Assembly: GCA_951799425.1 (NCBI GenBank)
Contig: OX637397.1
Location: 20,155,064-20,219,063 of the forward strand
Reading direction: 5' to 3'
DNA length: 64,000 nt
Source: Ilex aquifolium
Lineage: Eukaryota; Streptophyta; Magnoliopsida; Aquifoliales; Aquifoliaceae
The position numbers and the translations under genes are program-made. The notes beneath the pieces were generated by a model. The model made no database searches. It worked only from the letters and a program-made list of their open reading frames with translations, and was not told the origin of the DNA. Below are positions 50,001-59,854 of this stretch, in pieces (the stretch's first letter is position 1; each line of letters begins with the position of its first letter).

Positions 50001-53000
50001 ATGGTCCAAACTATGGCTAATCTAGGTTTATTCATTGATTGAATAAGTTTGAACAAGCCAATGAGCAAAGCCAACATGAAAAACTTGGTGCACTGGCAAC
50101 CCTAAAAGCCACCTCACCCATTATAGAGATCATTGGAGAAATGGTTATGCATTTCCTCACATGTTCATTAAGCCAAAAATATTTTGGCTACACTCGTGAG
50201 GGACCATCATTTTCAAGGAAAATATTACAACAAAACAAGTTATTAAGAGAAAAAATAAGGATACAAGAAGCTTAAAAGGAAGGTCAAAGTAAGTAGCACA
50301 CAAAGAATGGCAAACCTCAAATTGAGAAACAAAAGGTATTTGTAATTTTTTATTAAAAAGGGAATAAAGGAAGAGAAAGTTGAGTTCCAAAAAAAAATCA
50401 GTAATATTGACAATAGGCTGTCTGTTCACTTGGACATTTTCGTGTAATTAAAATCTGCATTTTTGTAAGAGCATCTTACCTCAACGTCCACTCAACAGAG
50501 TTAACAACCATATCTTTTTCCAATAGGAAACAAAACTTGCATTCCACAGGAGAGAAAATGTACATAAATGGCGGATAAGAAATCCATCCAAAAAGCATAA
50601 AGATACAAAAATACTTTTTTAAAGATGCTCACACTTGATGTCTGGGAAAAAGGAGATTAGGCAGGGAAGAGACTTAGGTTGTTTGGTTGTTATGAGGGGT
50701 TTTGTATCTCAAGGAGCATGAGTGTGAAACAGGATAAGTGGGTCGGTTATGGGCCTAAGTTAAGAAGTTAAAATTTTGCTAAATTTAGGAATGAGTCAGT
50801 GATAAAGACCTCAAATGCATTAGGCAATGCTTCAGGTTAATGACCTATATTCAGATTTTAGTTTTAGTATAATGAAAGATCTACCTGTAGGTCTGACATT
50901 GCAAAAATATTGCCAAGATTGTCCACTAAACCTACTAAATGCTGGATTTTCTTGTGGCAAGTGTGCTTATGGTTTCGACTAATTAAGAGGTGAGTGACAG
51001 CGAAATGGTCACAAAAAGTTGGACTACATATGAAAAGTTTAGAAGCCGTAATGGGGCTTGTTTAGGACACATGTATAATGCACTTTAAGATAAGAAGAAT
51101 AAGTACAATAGGAGAAGAGATGTTAGACCCTAGCACGGGATCGCCAAGTTTACATAATGAAAATCAAAGTCCGAATTATCATTCAGCCCACTAAACAAGT
51201 TTTTAAAAAAACAAACGTACACAAAACAACACTTTAGAAACCAGAACAACTTAGTGCAAGTAAACTACTACCCATGTGGCCTTGGGGCCCATGATCGACT
51301 TTAAAGACAAACTTTTCTTTGAACTCACTCTCCTGACTCCTAACTTCAGTTAACACTCGGTCTCAAGTTTTATAACATTGTAGCATAATTTATATTTGAT
51401 AAGCACTAAAATTTTAATAAAATTTAATAAAGAAGTACATTATCTGAGAAAAGGAAAACAAGTTGTCCAACACAAAAACAAACAAAACCTAAAACAGTGC
51501 AAAACACTACAAAATACTTATGAGCACATTATAATCCGAACGATATTGTCCAACTCACACTAATGCAAAAAAAGAAGAAAATTATCAAAGTCCTTAGATA
51601 TGGAGATCCAGAATGAAGCTAAAAAATAGATCTGATCCGACAATCCTTCTAGCACCTCACACTTATCCTTACAAATTCTCAAATTTCTTTTCAACTAAAC
51701 AACCCAAACAGTAATTTTCATGTATCTCCTCAGAAGTGTCGACATCCAAACAAAAACACAAATGAACCAAGAGGAACAATACAAGGGAGCCCATCTAAGG
51801 ATCGAATTTTTTTCTGTCTCCACTGCAATAGAAACGTCTTGATTTTCATGAAAACTGATTTGAATCAATGGTTAAGTATTAAAATTCTTATGTTTCAAGG
51901 TATTTCAAAATTATTAAAACACCATTTACTCTAAAAGCTTAAGTTGATAGATAAGGTGTAACTTAAGTATTTATATTTTGACATGTCCTCTTACATGCTG
52001 GCTAGATTTTTTAACCTAGCATGGAAAAATCTTTTAATAAACATGGTGGCAACGAGTAAGGATCAAAATTTCGTTTCGGTGTATTGTTTCGGTCACCTAA
52101 AAAAACAAAAACGTTTCGACCCGTTTCGAAAATATAATGAAAAAAAAATTAAGTATTATTTTTTCAAAATATTGGTCGAAATATATCAAAATATCTTGAA
52201 ATTCCTTGAAACATTCCAAAATAATTGTGCAAATGCATTGAAATATAACAAAACATTTCGAAATATTATGGATCACCTCGAAGTATTAGAATTTCGATTC
52301 CATCACTGATTCATTTCGGTATCCTTAGAAACAGAAACGTTTCGGATGTTTCGACCGTTTCGAAACGACATTTGGATCCTTGGCGACGAGATTCAAACAC
52401 AAAAACTCCTACTATGATACCATGTTAAATTGTTTCCGCTCCAAAAGCTTAACTTGTTAGAGAGGATGTTAATTTGAGTATTATACTTTAATATGAATGA
52501 TTCGAGGTGTTCTCAATATGTTTCGATCAATATTTCAAAATGTTTCGAGAAAGAAATATTTAATTTTTTTTGTCTATTTTTTGAAATTTTTTTGTAAGTT
52601 TGGAGCGTTTATGTTTTCAAGCTAATCGAATCTATGCAAAAAAATGAAATTTTGATCTTTAAGCTCACCATTTCGTTTATTGGGAATACTAAATTCAACT
52701 TCCCACACTAATCATTTGTGCAAATTGACAATTTTTCGTTTGTTTCATTAGCATTGGCTTGGTGTTCATCTTCCTCTCACGTGCTCTCCTCAAAAAACAA
52801 TAACAACTACAAGCTTCATTTCCTCGACATTGACCCGTTGCGTATCTTCAAGAGGGCATATATGATATATTGAAGATGGAGTCTGTGTGAGCTACAAGGA
52901 TTCCAACTTTTAGTAGTGGTTTCTCAATGGGTCCTCGTCTAAACCAAGAATCAAATTTTTTTTAAGGGGACCTTCTTTCATCCAAAGTTACATTGACACT

Positions 53001-56000
53001 ACATACTTCATTTTTTAATAAAACAAAGGAAACTCACTGTTGATGACAATGCAGAAAAGAGGGAAAGCGGAAACTTGGGCCTAGAGTATAGGATCTTTCA
53101 ACTCTGATACACAATCTTGTGGAAGATAAGTTGGTTTTGTGGTGGGCATAAGTTATGAAAAGCTTGTTGATTAATGTTACCAAGAGATGAACAGTGGTGG
53201 TAGGCTTTGGGATGCAAAATAGGGTGAAATTGGCTTGATTTAGGAAAGGAAATTACAGAGAAATAGTTGATGGAATTTTTTGTCAGCAAGTATGCTCATG
53301 ATTTGAGTGTTCAATAAGAGGTTGAATCGTAGGGAATGTTAAGGAGGAGTTTGGAACCTGAATCATTGTTCCAGTTTGGGTTATCGACCAGACGACTATT
53401 CACTCGCATGGGATGGGCCAATACACATAAGATGCTAGACATAAGGCCCAAAAAATTCTATAAAAATAAGGAAAATTCTGAAAAAAATATAAACAATAAC
53501 ATTCATTCATCATATGTCCAAAATGCATAATCGACACATTAAACATAATGAAAATAAAATATATTAGAGTGTTAACAGAAATATTTATGGAACATGATAA
53601 TCTTTACATTTTGTGGTACAGGCCTAATTAAATGCTAATTAATACGTATGTCAAATTATTATATGTTTAAGTACACATGAGAAAAAAGCTTAATAAAACA
53701 TATTAATTCTATATGATTAAGCCTTAAGTATTTGTTCAATATAGATATATTATAATTACGCATTGCTGCTACACAACAACAACAAATTCATGACGTTTCG
53801 ATCTCACAGAAGCTCTCTAAATAACCACTGTGTTTTAGCAAGATTACAATTGTATACTGGAAATACTTACATCATCCTCCCTAAGTAGCGATTCAGGTAT
53901 TGTCCTGCACATACAAAGCTAATAACCATGAGTTGTATATTAAGTACATCATAATATCTCAAGTGAAAATTGACAAGAAAAAGGACCAAACCAACTCAAC
54001 TATACAGACAAATGACCTAATGCTCATCTTTCTCCACAATAGTGTGTCATGAACTGGCAAAACAGTGAAAGTGTTGATCACTAATTTCTTAATTGCCCTA
54101 TGACATTGGCTTATGTAATAATTTGTTTAACATGGTAATTTTGAGGTGGGTGATTCTCGGGTCCATTTCATCTATGCTTGCTCTGGACTTGAGAGGCTTT
54201 GGGAGAAGAAAAAAATGATGCATTCCATGGAAAGCCATTGTGCAATTCTTGCTATTGTGTGTGTCGTCCAATTGGAAAAAAATTCTAGAAAGCTTCAGGG
54301 AAAATGTGAGCTAATCATAGGCTCATGGATTGGATCTGCTTTCTAGCATCTTTTTGGCATCGGCAACCAAGGATTCTAAGGGAATACCTCTTTTTTGCAT
54401 TATGTAAGGATGGAGTGCATCATGTGATTCTTATGTTTGGCCATTCACATAGAATCGCAATTGCTGGTTGGACAACTTGTCCACCTCTTTTCTTTAACCT
54501 AATGTACTACTTTCTTATCATGAAAAAAAATGTTGTTTTGGATAAAAAAATCAAAATTTAATCCCATATACCTACCTTTTGTGAAGCATAATTTCTTCTA
54601 TTCGCCTTTGTTCAGATTCAGACAGAGGGAGCCCCATTAACCACCTGCATATAGTTGTTCCTTATGAGCATAATAATAAACTCTCTCTCTTTGGAAATCC
54701 ATTCACATCGTCAATAAATTATGAACACAATCTAGAAATGAATTGAAATGCAAGTATAGGCCCTCCCAAGCGCACCTGCACTAACCAACCAAGCTAGGGG
54801 AAAGGGAGAATTGGGAGACTGTATTCTAATAAAATGTCCTATGTTTTACCACGTAAACTAAATCTGGAACCAAATTTAGAAAATCGGTTTTAGTAATATA
54901 CCATTTGACAAACTATCATAGCAAAGAAATAGGATCAGAATTCTCCAAAACAAATCTGAATACAAATAGGGTACAAATACCACAAGCTCTCTACAAGCAC
55001 GCACAGCAAAAGGTAGCTAAAAAATTAAAGAAAACCCCAATGAAAATAAGTCCAAAATATCCAAAGTACATCAATGACCCGCTTTAAAGTGCTTGCAAGA
55101 GGTAGATGATCCCCTTTGAGTTAAGATACTTTTTTCTGATAATCAAGAAAACCTATTCGTTGATAATGAAAAAGACTTACATGAGGGATGAGAAGTCCTT
55201 CAGTAATATATTCATAAACATAAGCATACAGTAACAACAAAAATTACAATCCACACACGGACTTCCAATCCGCCTTAATTTAGAACAAAGGAATTCCCAA
55301 AAATAGGATACTCAAGGGTCAACATTTCGTTTCATTTCAGATGAATTTGTGGAAACATTACTGGTTTGTCACAAGGAGATGATTCATGAGTACTTTACTT
55401 GTATGATAAATCCTTAAAATCATGTGAAAATTGTTCAGTTATTAAAAATGAATTTTTAAAAATTATTTAGAATGAGTTACGAGTTACAATTCACATTACT
55501 TTTATTCTTCAAACTGATGTCATCTGAAGAAGTTTAGGCACTACACATGCTCAATTAACCAATTGACAAGCTTATCTCCATAAATGCAAAGATTTTCATT
55601 TATGTTTTCAACTATTACCACAAAATTCCTAATTTTATTCTCTGTTTCCATTCTATTTTCGAAATGTTTTTTGAGCTGATCAAAATTCTGCATAGATGCG
55701 AAATTTTGATCCTTAATGATACTATTGACTTTATATTGATTTCCAACCAAACATCATCAAATTTAGTACTTCAAATCCATTCCAACCCTCCCAACATCCT
55801 TGGTTAGGGGGCCACAATGGGTAGTGATATTATAGCAAATACTTTCAAGCCATATATCATTGCCAATAATAACCGTGATATTGAGGCACACAATAGATAA
55901 TTGCCACCTATGTAGCAGACCACCAGTCACTTATACCCCAACCTCAGTCATGATCATAGTAAAGTAAATTTTTTTTTTTTCCAATTATTTCAGAAATTCA

Positions 56001-56411
56001 TTCTGAATCTCTAATTTACCGTTTCCCTAAGTTTTCCTCCACTCTCATTTTCATATATTGAAATTTTTTCACTCTTTTTTGGCCAAATACGATTATACTT
56101 ACAGGAAATTCTGCCAAACTCTTGATGAAATTTAAAATATATATATTACAATGCCCTACATTCCTGGAGTTTGGTTTAAGTTATGTATATTTACCAACAG
56201 GTTGAGAAATTTAATGTAAGTACACATATTTATACATATATGAGAAAACATATATGTTTGTATATATATATATATATATAGCTCTGGTGGTTTACTTGTA
56301 AAAAAAAGAAGATATAGAAATGAAAAAAACTAACCTCTTTTTGAGCCTAAGCTGCTTCTCTTGTTCCTTAATATGGGAAAATAAGGACTTGAGATCTTCG
56401 TAAGTCTCCAT
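32084..56411 (-). CDS. Plant protein of unknown function, 684 residues, six coding exons
   Basis: Exons in coding order: 56411-56335, 54644-54576, 53904-53871, 48279-46536, 39850-39757, 32120-32084. Every junction is GT/AG and the lengths sum to 2055 bases, an unbroken frame with stop. It starts METYEDLKSLFSHIKEQE and ends KSGKERVKELLGL. No transmembrane segment or signal peptide is seen. The N-terminus is charged and helical. Basic clusters RPRKKSG (224-230) and VRKRCMK (240-246) could be a bipartite nuclear signal. A helical middle runs to about residue 410, an acidic stretch follows (DAYMEELEESDDGD, 413-426), then a Ser-rich tail. I recognise no catalytic motif and no family name. Exon 4 holds 85% of the coding sequence. 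Introns of 0.7-7.6 kb are full of mobile elements. The open frame continues upstream of 48279, but that part is intron. Confidence 0.82.
33196..33780. mobile_element. hAT-like MITE with 8-bp duplication GTGCAAAC
   Basis: GTGCAAAC flanks both sides exactly (33188-33195 and 33781-33788). Ends TGTAGTTATCAAATG and, inverted, CATAGTTATTAGTATC. Subterminal regions are rich in GTATCGTA/TACGATAC. There is no ORF. The termini resemble those of the element at 48418-49235. Confidence 0.75.
34000..35680. other. Unassigned AT-rich intron DNA
   Basis: No supported gene. CT/TA microsatellite at about 34385-34412 and an A-run of about 20 at 35637-35656, which may be the poly(A) tail of a retroposed sequence. 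Confidence 0.4.
35690..36620 (-). pseudogene. Possible LINE ORF1 remnant
   Basis: Read on the - strand, 36614-36366 gives MFFIKLSSKSYPLSIEI, then RGFTSWAEEVCKSIECYF and CHKVETWRIMSLS. It has the style of the N-terminal part of plant L1 LINE ORF1 (a strand-rich block followed by S-W and an amphipathic helix). Multiple stops follow downstream. Assignment rests on resemblance only. Confidence 0.3.
37290..38020. repeat. Diverged tandem duplication, about 357-bp period
   Basis: Unit 1 (about 37290-37625) and unit 2 (about 37650-38000) share, in order, TGTTTTGTTGCACAGG with TGTTTTGTTACATAGG, GAGAGTTGCAAA with related sequence, GGTGAATGACAAGTG with GGTAAATGACATGTG, and CCCTAAAGTGGCC with CCCTCAAGAGGGCC. 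Identity looks like about 70%. A GA microsatellite (37880-37902) expanded in unit 2 only. Both units keep short - strand frames, but with no recognised family. Confidence 0.6.
38021..39756. other. Unassigned intron DNA
   Basis: AT-rich, no supported gene or element border. Confidence 0.4.
40052..40815. mobile_element. hAT-like MITE with 8-bp duplication CTATGAAC
   Basis: CTATGAAC at 40044-40051 and 40816-40823. Ends CAGTGTTATTTAAGGCG and, inverted, TAGTGTTGTGATAAGCG. Subterminal AAGCGAAGCGAG on the left matches CTCGCTT/CTTCGTC sequence on the right. No coding frame. Confidence 0.75.
41500..42060 (-). pseudogene. LINE C-terminal remnant (after the zinc-binding region)
   Basis: The - strand gives KAKLLWNCAVLALFWVIWLE, RIFF, then SLWVSSSKNFEGIPLFLI. 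This matches the pattern of the C-terminal end of plant L1 ORF2 (LW..A.LA..W.IW.ERN.R.F). It is the downstream end of the LINE whose reverse transcriptase is at 43776-45760. A poly(A)-type end was not located. Confidence 0.6.
42061..43775. other. Unassigned stretch separating two LINE parts
   Basis: No family recognised. TA repeat at about 42661-42680. It may be a later insertion or decayed LINE sequence. Confidence 0.35.
43776..45760 (-). pseudogene. L1-type LINE reverse transcriptase remnant
   Basis: Read downward on the - strand: a broken N-terminal reverse transcriptase region (45180-45760, with FLENVLSSKGFG before the SINE). Next is the block at 44592-44867 with LMVDVLSRMMERP-type sequence and HLKFEDDIFF, in which the usual F/Y-ADD catalytic box reads FEDD. 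It continues with LSGLEVNLSKSTIVGIN. The block at 43776-44027 gives SLCPRLYCLSRSHNASV. Stops and frameshifts are numerous. The element lies in sense orientation within the host gene intron. Confidence 0.75.
44946..45112 (-). mobile_element. Au-like SINE inserted in the LINE
   Basis: 167 bp flanked by AATGGAG on the - strand (+ coordinates 44939-44945 and 45113-45119). The - strand starts with GAGCCTTAGCGGAATGACAA (A-box region), has GGTTCGAGTCA (B box), then GGGTAAGGCTGCGTACA and near its end GGGAGCCACATGCACTAG. These are the marks of the angiosperm Au SINE as I recall it. It breaks the LINE frame just before the reverse transcriptase core. Confidence 0.75.
48418..49235. mobile_element. hAT-like MITE with 8-bp duplication ATTGCCAT
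   Basis: ATTGCCAT at 48410-48417 and 49236-49243, exact. Ends CATAGTTATCAAAATC and, inverted, CATAGTTGTCAAATCGC. Subterminal ACGATTCG/CGAATCGT repeats fill both flanks. It lies 138 bp from the acceptor of the large coding exon and supplies the false N-terminus of the open frame running through it. Confidence 0.8.
49613..50003. mobile_element. hAT-like MITE with 8-bp duplication GTCCAAAC
   Basis: GTCCAAAC at 49605-49612 and 50004-50011, within an 11-bp identity ATGGTCCAAAC. Ends CAATATTACC and, inverted, CATAGTTACC. The repeat AACGAATTAT occurs twice inside (about 49830 and 49898). No ORF. Confidence 0.6.
51912..52494 (-). mobile_element. TRIM retrotransposon, copy 2, split by a MITE
   Basis: 72-bp LTRs at 52423-52494 and 51912-51983, related to copy 1 at 20374 (shared TTAAGCTTTTGGAG/TTAAGCTTTTAGAG, AAGTATA, TTTAACA). 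The primer site TGGTATCATAG lies just inside the first LTR (- strand). Removing the inserted MITE and its duplication leaves about 249 bp, against 252 bp for copy 1. The internal parts also match, for example AAAAGATTTTT and CTAGCCAGCATGTAAGAGG with CTAGTCTGCACGTGAGG. Confidence 0.75.
52057..52382. mobile_element. MITE nested in the TRIM (8-bp duplication with one change)
   Basis: Flanks GCAACGAG (52049-52056) and GCGACGAG (52383-52390). Ends TAAGGATCAAAATTTCG and, inverted, AAGGATCCAAATGTCG. Subterminal GTTTCGG/CGTTTCGA repeats. Same family as 55313-55715. Confidence 0.7.
53905..54575 (-). other. Intron 2 of the unknown gene
   Basis: 671 bp, donor AAAAG/GTAGGT, acceptor TGTGCAG/GAC. No element assigned. 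Confidence 0.75.
54645..56334 (-). other. Intron 1 of the unknown gene
   Basis: 1690 bp, donor AAGAG/GTTAGT, acceptor ATGCAG/GTGG. Contains a MITE (55313-55715) and a TA repeat near 56263-56280. Confidence 0.75.
55313..55715. mobile_element. MITE of the AAGGATCAAAATTTCG family (8-bp duplication with one change)
   Basis: Flanks AGGATACT (55305-55312) and ATGATACT (55716-55723). Ends CAAGGGTCAACATTTCG and, inverted, TAAGGATCAAAATTTCG. A shorter relative with AAATTTTGATCTTTAAG lies near 52640-52675. Confidence 0.65.
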
Positions 56412-57533
56412 CTTCTTCGTTTATTGGGAAGAATGTGCGTAGGGTATGTGTATGTGTGTGTGGGTGTGTGAGAGAGAGAGAGAGGTTGCTTTTGATCTAG
56501 AATTTTGTTGAAATCAGATTACTCTCTTCGAGTTTAATTTTGGATAATTTCAAGGTTTGATTCGAGTTAACAAGTCGAATTCAAAAATTGGGCTGCAACA
56601 ACCAGAACTTCAACCATTCTGCAATCTGTATTCGGGCATTGAGATTCCCAGAAAAAAACTTCAATAAGAAAATTGGGAGCTTCCTTTGGAGTTGGCCGAT
56701 CCACAGTTTCTCAGGTGACCTGGAGATTTATAGAAAAACTCCCCACGGACCACCTCAGATGCCCTGCCTCCAGTAGAATGGAGATAGAGCAGGACGAGAA
56801 GGAGGAGGACTGGAAGAGTCTTAGAGTGTAGATAGTGGACCGGTAGAGGGGTGCGAAAAGGGGGTTCCCGGAGAAGAAGATGGAGACCTACCACTTTTTT
56901 GGGCCGAGAGAGAAAGAGAGAAGCAATTGAGTGAATGTGTGTAGGCGATTGAGTGTGTGTCTCTATGTGCGTATGCTTGTGTCTCTGCGTATGCTTGTGT
57001 CTCCATCTTCAAGCCTAAAAATTTATAGTATCAATAACATCCCCACAATATTGTAATCCACAAAAAAAAAAAAATGCAACCCACACAGTGTACATGTTAC
57101 TGTTAGATAGAGTAGAGAGACCGAAACCAAACTGAGATCAACCCCTCCAAATTCCAACCCACAAAAAAAAATGCAAGCCAATAATTCTGAAAATATAGCA
57201 TTATCATTTATCAACTATCAAAATTCAATGTATACAATGCAACCCACAATGTATACAATGCAACTCACAGAGACAGATCGAGAGAGAGAGAGTATGAGTC
57301 AGTAACCTGTTGCGGTTCCTGATGGTCATCGTCGATCGGTTGCCTCGATGTCGATGGAGCTCTGAAGCAGTGAAGGTGAAGCAGCTTTCTCCTTCGAAAA
57401 TCGAAATCGCAGCGGAGAAGTTTAGGGATCGAAAGTTCCTTCCCCTTCGATTCGAGTCTTTGTGCTCCCAGTGCACATTGCACACTACTGCAGAGACCAG
57501 AAGCAGAGAGAGACTGAGAGATTGATGAGACTA

Positions 57534-57573
<40 letters not shown>

Positions 57574-57850
57574 GGGCTGTTCGCGAAGAAAGGGGCTGGT
57601 TGGGGGAATGGGGAAGGAACGACTAGGGCAGCAAAGCAAAAATGCCAAAAGGGCCCCCAAAATTCAGTTTTTATACAAAATAAAAAAACCCAGCCGGTTT
57701 GAGTAACTCGTCCGGTTTGACGATTTTTACCCGTTTTTTCCGGGTCTCCGAGTTTACTCTGATTTTGGTGCATAGACGATCCAATATGTAAACCGGCCCG
57801 GTTTAGGCACCGGGTCAACCCCGCCGGGCTGGGCTGGGTTTTAAAACACC
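56412..57850 (-). promoter_or_regulatory. 5' leader and probable promoter of the unknown gene
   Basis: Two compound (GT)n(GA)n repeats (56446-56484 and 57533-57573) lie upstream of the start codon; CT-rich leaders are common in plant genes. A possible non-coding first exon ends at 57307 with CAACAG/GTTACT on the - strand, which would put transcription start near 57600. The alternative is a short leader starting near 56540. GC-richer sequence with CCGGTTT motifs at 57690-57840 lies upstream. No TATA box is convincing. Frames here of up to about 130 codons are microsatellite and leader sequence, not genes. Confidence 0.4.
57533..57573 (+). repeat. Compound (GT)n(GA)n microsatellite
   Basis: About 10 GT followed by about 9 GA units. 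A shorter twin is at 56446-56484. Confidence 0.9.
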
Positions 57851-58479
57851 GGTAACAGATATAAATTGAGGGAGTTCATGATTCCAATGCACATTGATCT
57901 CCGGGGGAGAGTTTTAAGCTTGGTCGGGGTTCAGGAAGGGGCGTGCTTATAGCAACTTGAAGGCTACAAGTTAGAGCATTTTCATCTCAAATTTTTATTC
58001 AAATTTAAGTTTGTATTTAACTAAGACGTTTGATTTGATTTGATTTGATATAACGGTTAATGAACAAACTCAAATTTAAAAAATGAGAAATTCAATTTAA
58101 ATGAGCGTAAATCTAAGTTTAAAATAGAGTAAATATGACCATTAAATCTGTAAAAGAATGTAAAATTTCACCATTAAAGATTTTGGTAAGGATTTTAGTC
58201 TCCCTTAATTTGAGTAAAAAAATAAGTCTCCCTTAATTTGTTATAAGTTTGAGTCAAAAGTTGGAACAAGTTTTTTGGACTTTTTTACTCAAATTTAAAT
58301 GGGTAATTTGGAAGTCGGTACAAAAATTTAGACTTATTTAGCATAAGTGCATTTTTTTGAAAAAAGACTAAAATGGTATTTATTATTTCATTATTCTCTC
58401 TCATCTCTCCATTACTCTTTCACTCTCTCTTCCCTATTTTCTGTCTCTCTATTTCTTTCTCTTTCTCTTTCTCTCATAT

Positions 58480-58520
58480 TGATAACTAGTCATTACCCGT
58501 GCCTGAAGGCACTCTTAACA
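58480..58520 (-). mobile_element. Helitron-like 3' terminus
   Basis: On the - strand GTGCCTTCAGGCAC (a hairpin) is followed by GGGTAATGACTAG and then T, matching the hairpin plus CTAG arrangement at 7833. The 5' end is not identified, so the extent is unknown. Confidence 0.35.
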
Positions 58521-59474
58521 CAAAAAATTCACCAAGCAAATAAGGCATCGAAAAATGTGTTAAATAAAATAAGTGCAAGGGTTGAAATGAAAAAGAATCA
58601 TATTATATTAACACAATCCGAAAATCCCCATGAACTTAAGCTAACACCATTACAAAATTATTTTGCCATATATTTCGTTATGGTGGCTCTTCTTTCCACC
58701 AAATGAGTGTTTATTTTTTCAACCTCTGGCTAGATCTAATGAATAGATTATCTAGTTTTAATAAATAATATCATTAAAAACACACAATTAAATCACTGAA
58801 TCCAATCGAACGAATCAACCACATTGAACTACAAATAAAATTTCCAAAAAATAGAAAAAAAAACCCAATAGAACTATCATTACCTAGCGGATATGCTTGT
58901 AGCTGCGAGAACAATTGATTTAAATTCTCTGTCATTGTGACTTATCAGATGCTACAAAAATATTCTTACGCTGCAATTAAACCAAATCAACAAAATCAAA
59001 ATTTCACCACTTAAAAAAAAAAAAATTTAACTGACATTTTTGTCGTTTTGGTGTTTATTTTGCACTATTCAAAAGAATATGAACATTAATAAGGGGAAAG
59101 CGATGCAAATAAAGAAAAAAAAATTATACTTGGTTTTGAATTTTTTTTTTTTTGTGTAATTGGTTTCACTTATTTTTTTATTGGTCATTGTTATTTTTTT
59201 ATTGGTAATTAACTTGACTTTTAATTTTTTAGTTTTTTGGGTGCAATTGGTATCACTTTTTATTTTTTATTGATGATTAGCTTGACTTTGAATATTTCTT
59301 CTTTTTTTATGCAATTGGCATTACTTGTTATTTTTTTTTGGGTGATTAGCTTGGGTTTTTTTTTTTTTTATTGGTGATTAGCTTTGCTTTGAATGTCTAC
59401 AACTTGAATTTTTTTTTTTTAACATTTAAATATTTTCTCATCTATAAAATCATACAAATGTTTTGAGTAAAAAA

Positions 59475-59800
59475 GTCCAATTAGGATTGTCAAGACAAAC
59501 AATGTTGAGAGAGATAAAGTATAAGATAAAGGTAGAATAAAAGTCTAATTAGGATCGTCAAGACAAACAATGCTAATAGAGAGAGAGAGTATGATATATA
59601 TATATAGAGAGAGAGAGAGTCTGAGAAATGGGAGATTGTGTGTTTAAAATAGATATGAGATAGAGAGAGATTTATATAAAAGATAGAAGAGTGTGTGTTT
59701 AAAATATCTGTGAGAGAGAGAGTTATATGAGAGATGGGAGTATTAGAGTTATAAAAGGAATGAAAGTCCAATTAGGATCGTCAAATCAATAATCCTCAAA
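59475..59800 (+). repeat. Direct repeats of a TCCAATTAGGATCGTCAA unit with GA-rich filler
   Basis: GTCCAATTAGGATTGTCAA near 59475, GTCTAATTAGGATCGTCAA near 59542 and GTCCAATTAGGATCGTCAA near 59766. The sequence between is GAGAGA- and TATATA-rich. Confidence 0.7.
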
Positions 59801-59854
59801 TGATTTGAGCCGCGAAAATCTCAAGACAAACAAAGCTAGTTACTTTATTATATA

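Larger units (their letters stand above)
48280..53870 (-). other. Intron 3 of the unknown gene (5.6 kb)
   Basis: Donor GATGAT/GTAAGT, acceptor GTTTCAG/GTAA. Contains three MITEs and one TRIM. Between 50012 and 51911 and between 52495 and 53870 I see no gene. A roughly 50-bp segment near 50945-50995 (GGCAAGTGTGCTTATGG) resembles one near 53270-53320 (AGCAAGTATGCTCATGA), suggesting two copies of an unnamed repeat. Confidence 0.75.

Noticed and set aside
54146-54561. Two ORFs resembling LINE endonuclease or C-terminal sequence
   Set aside because: They show no conserved catalytic motif and only vague resemblance, so I left them unassigned.
57265-57818. ORFs of 86-131 residues on the - strand
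   Set aside because: They run through the GT/GA microsatellite and probable leader and carry no domain.
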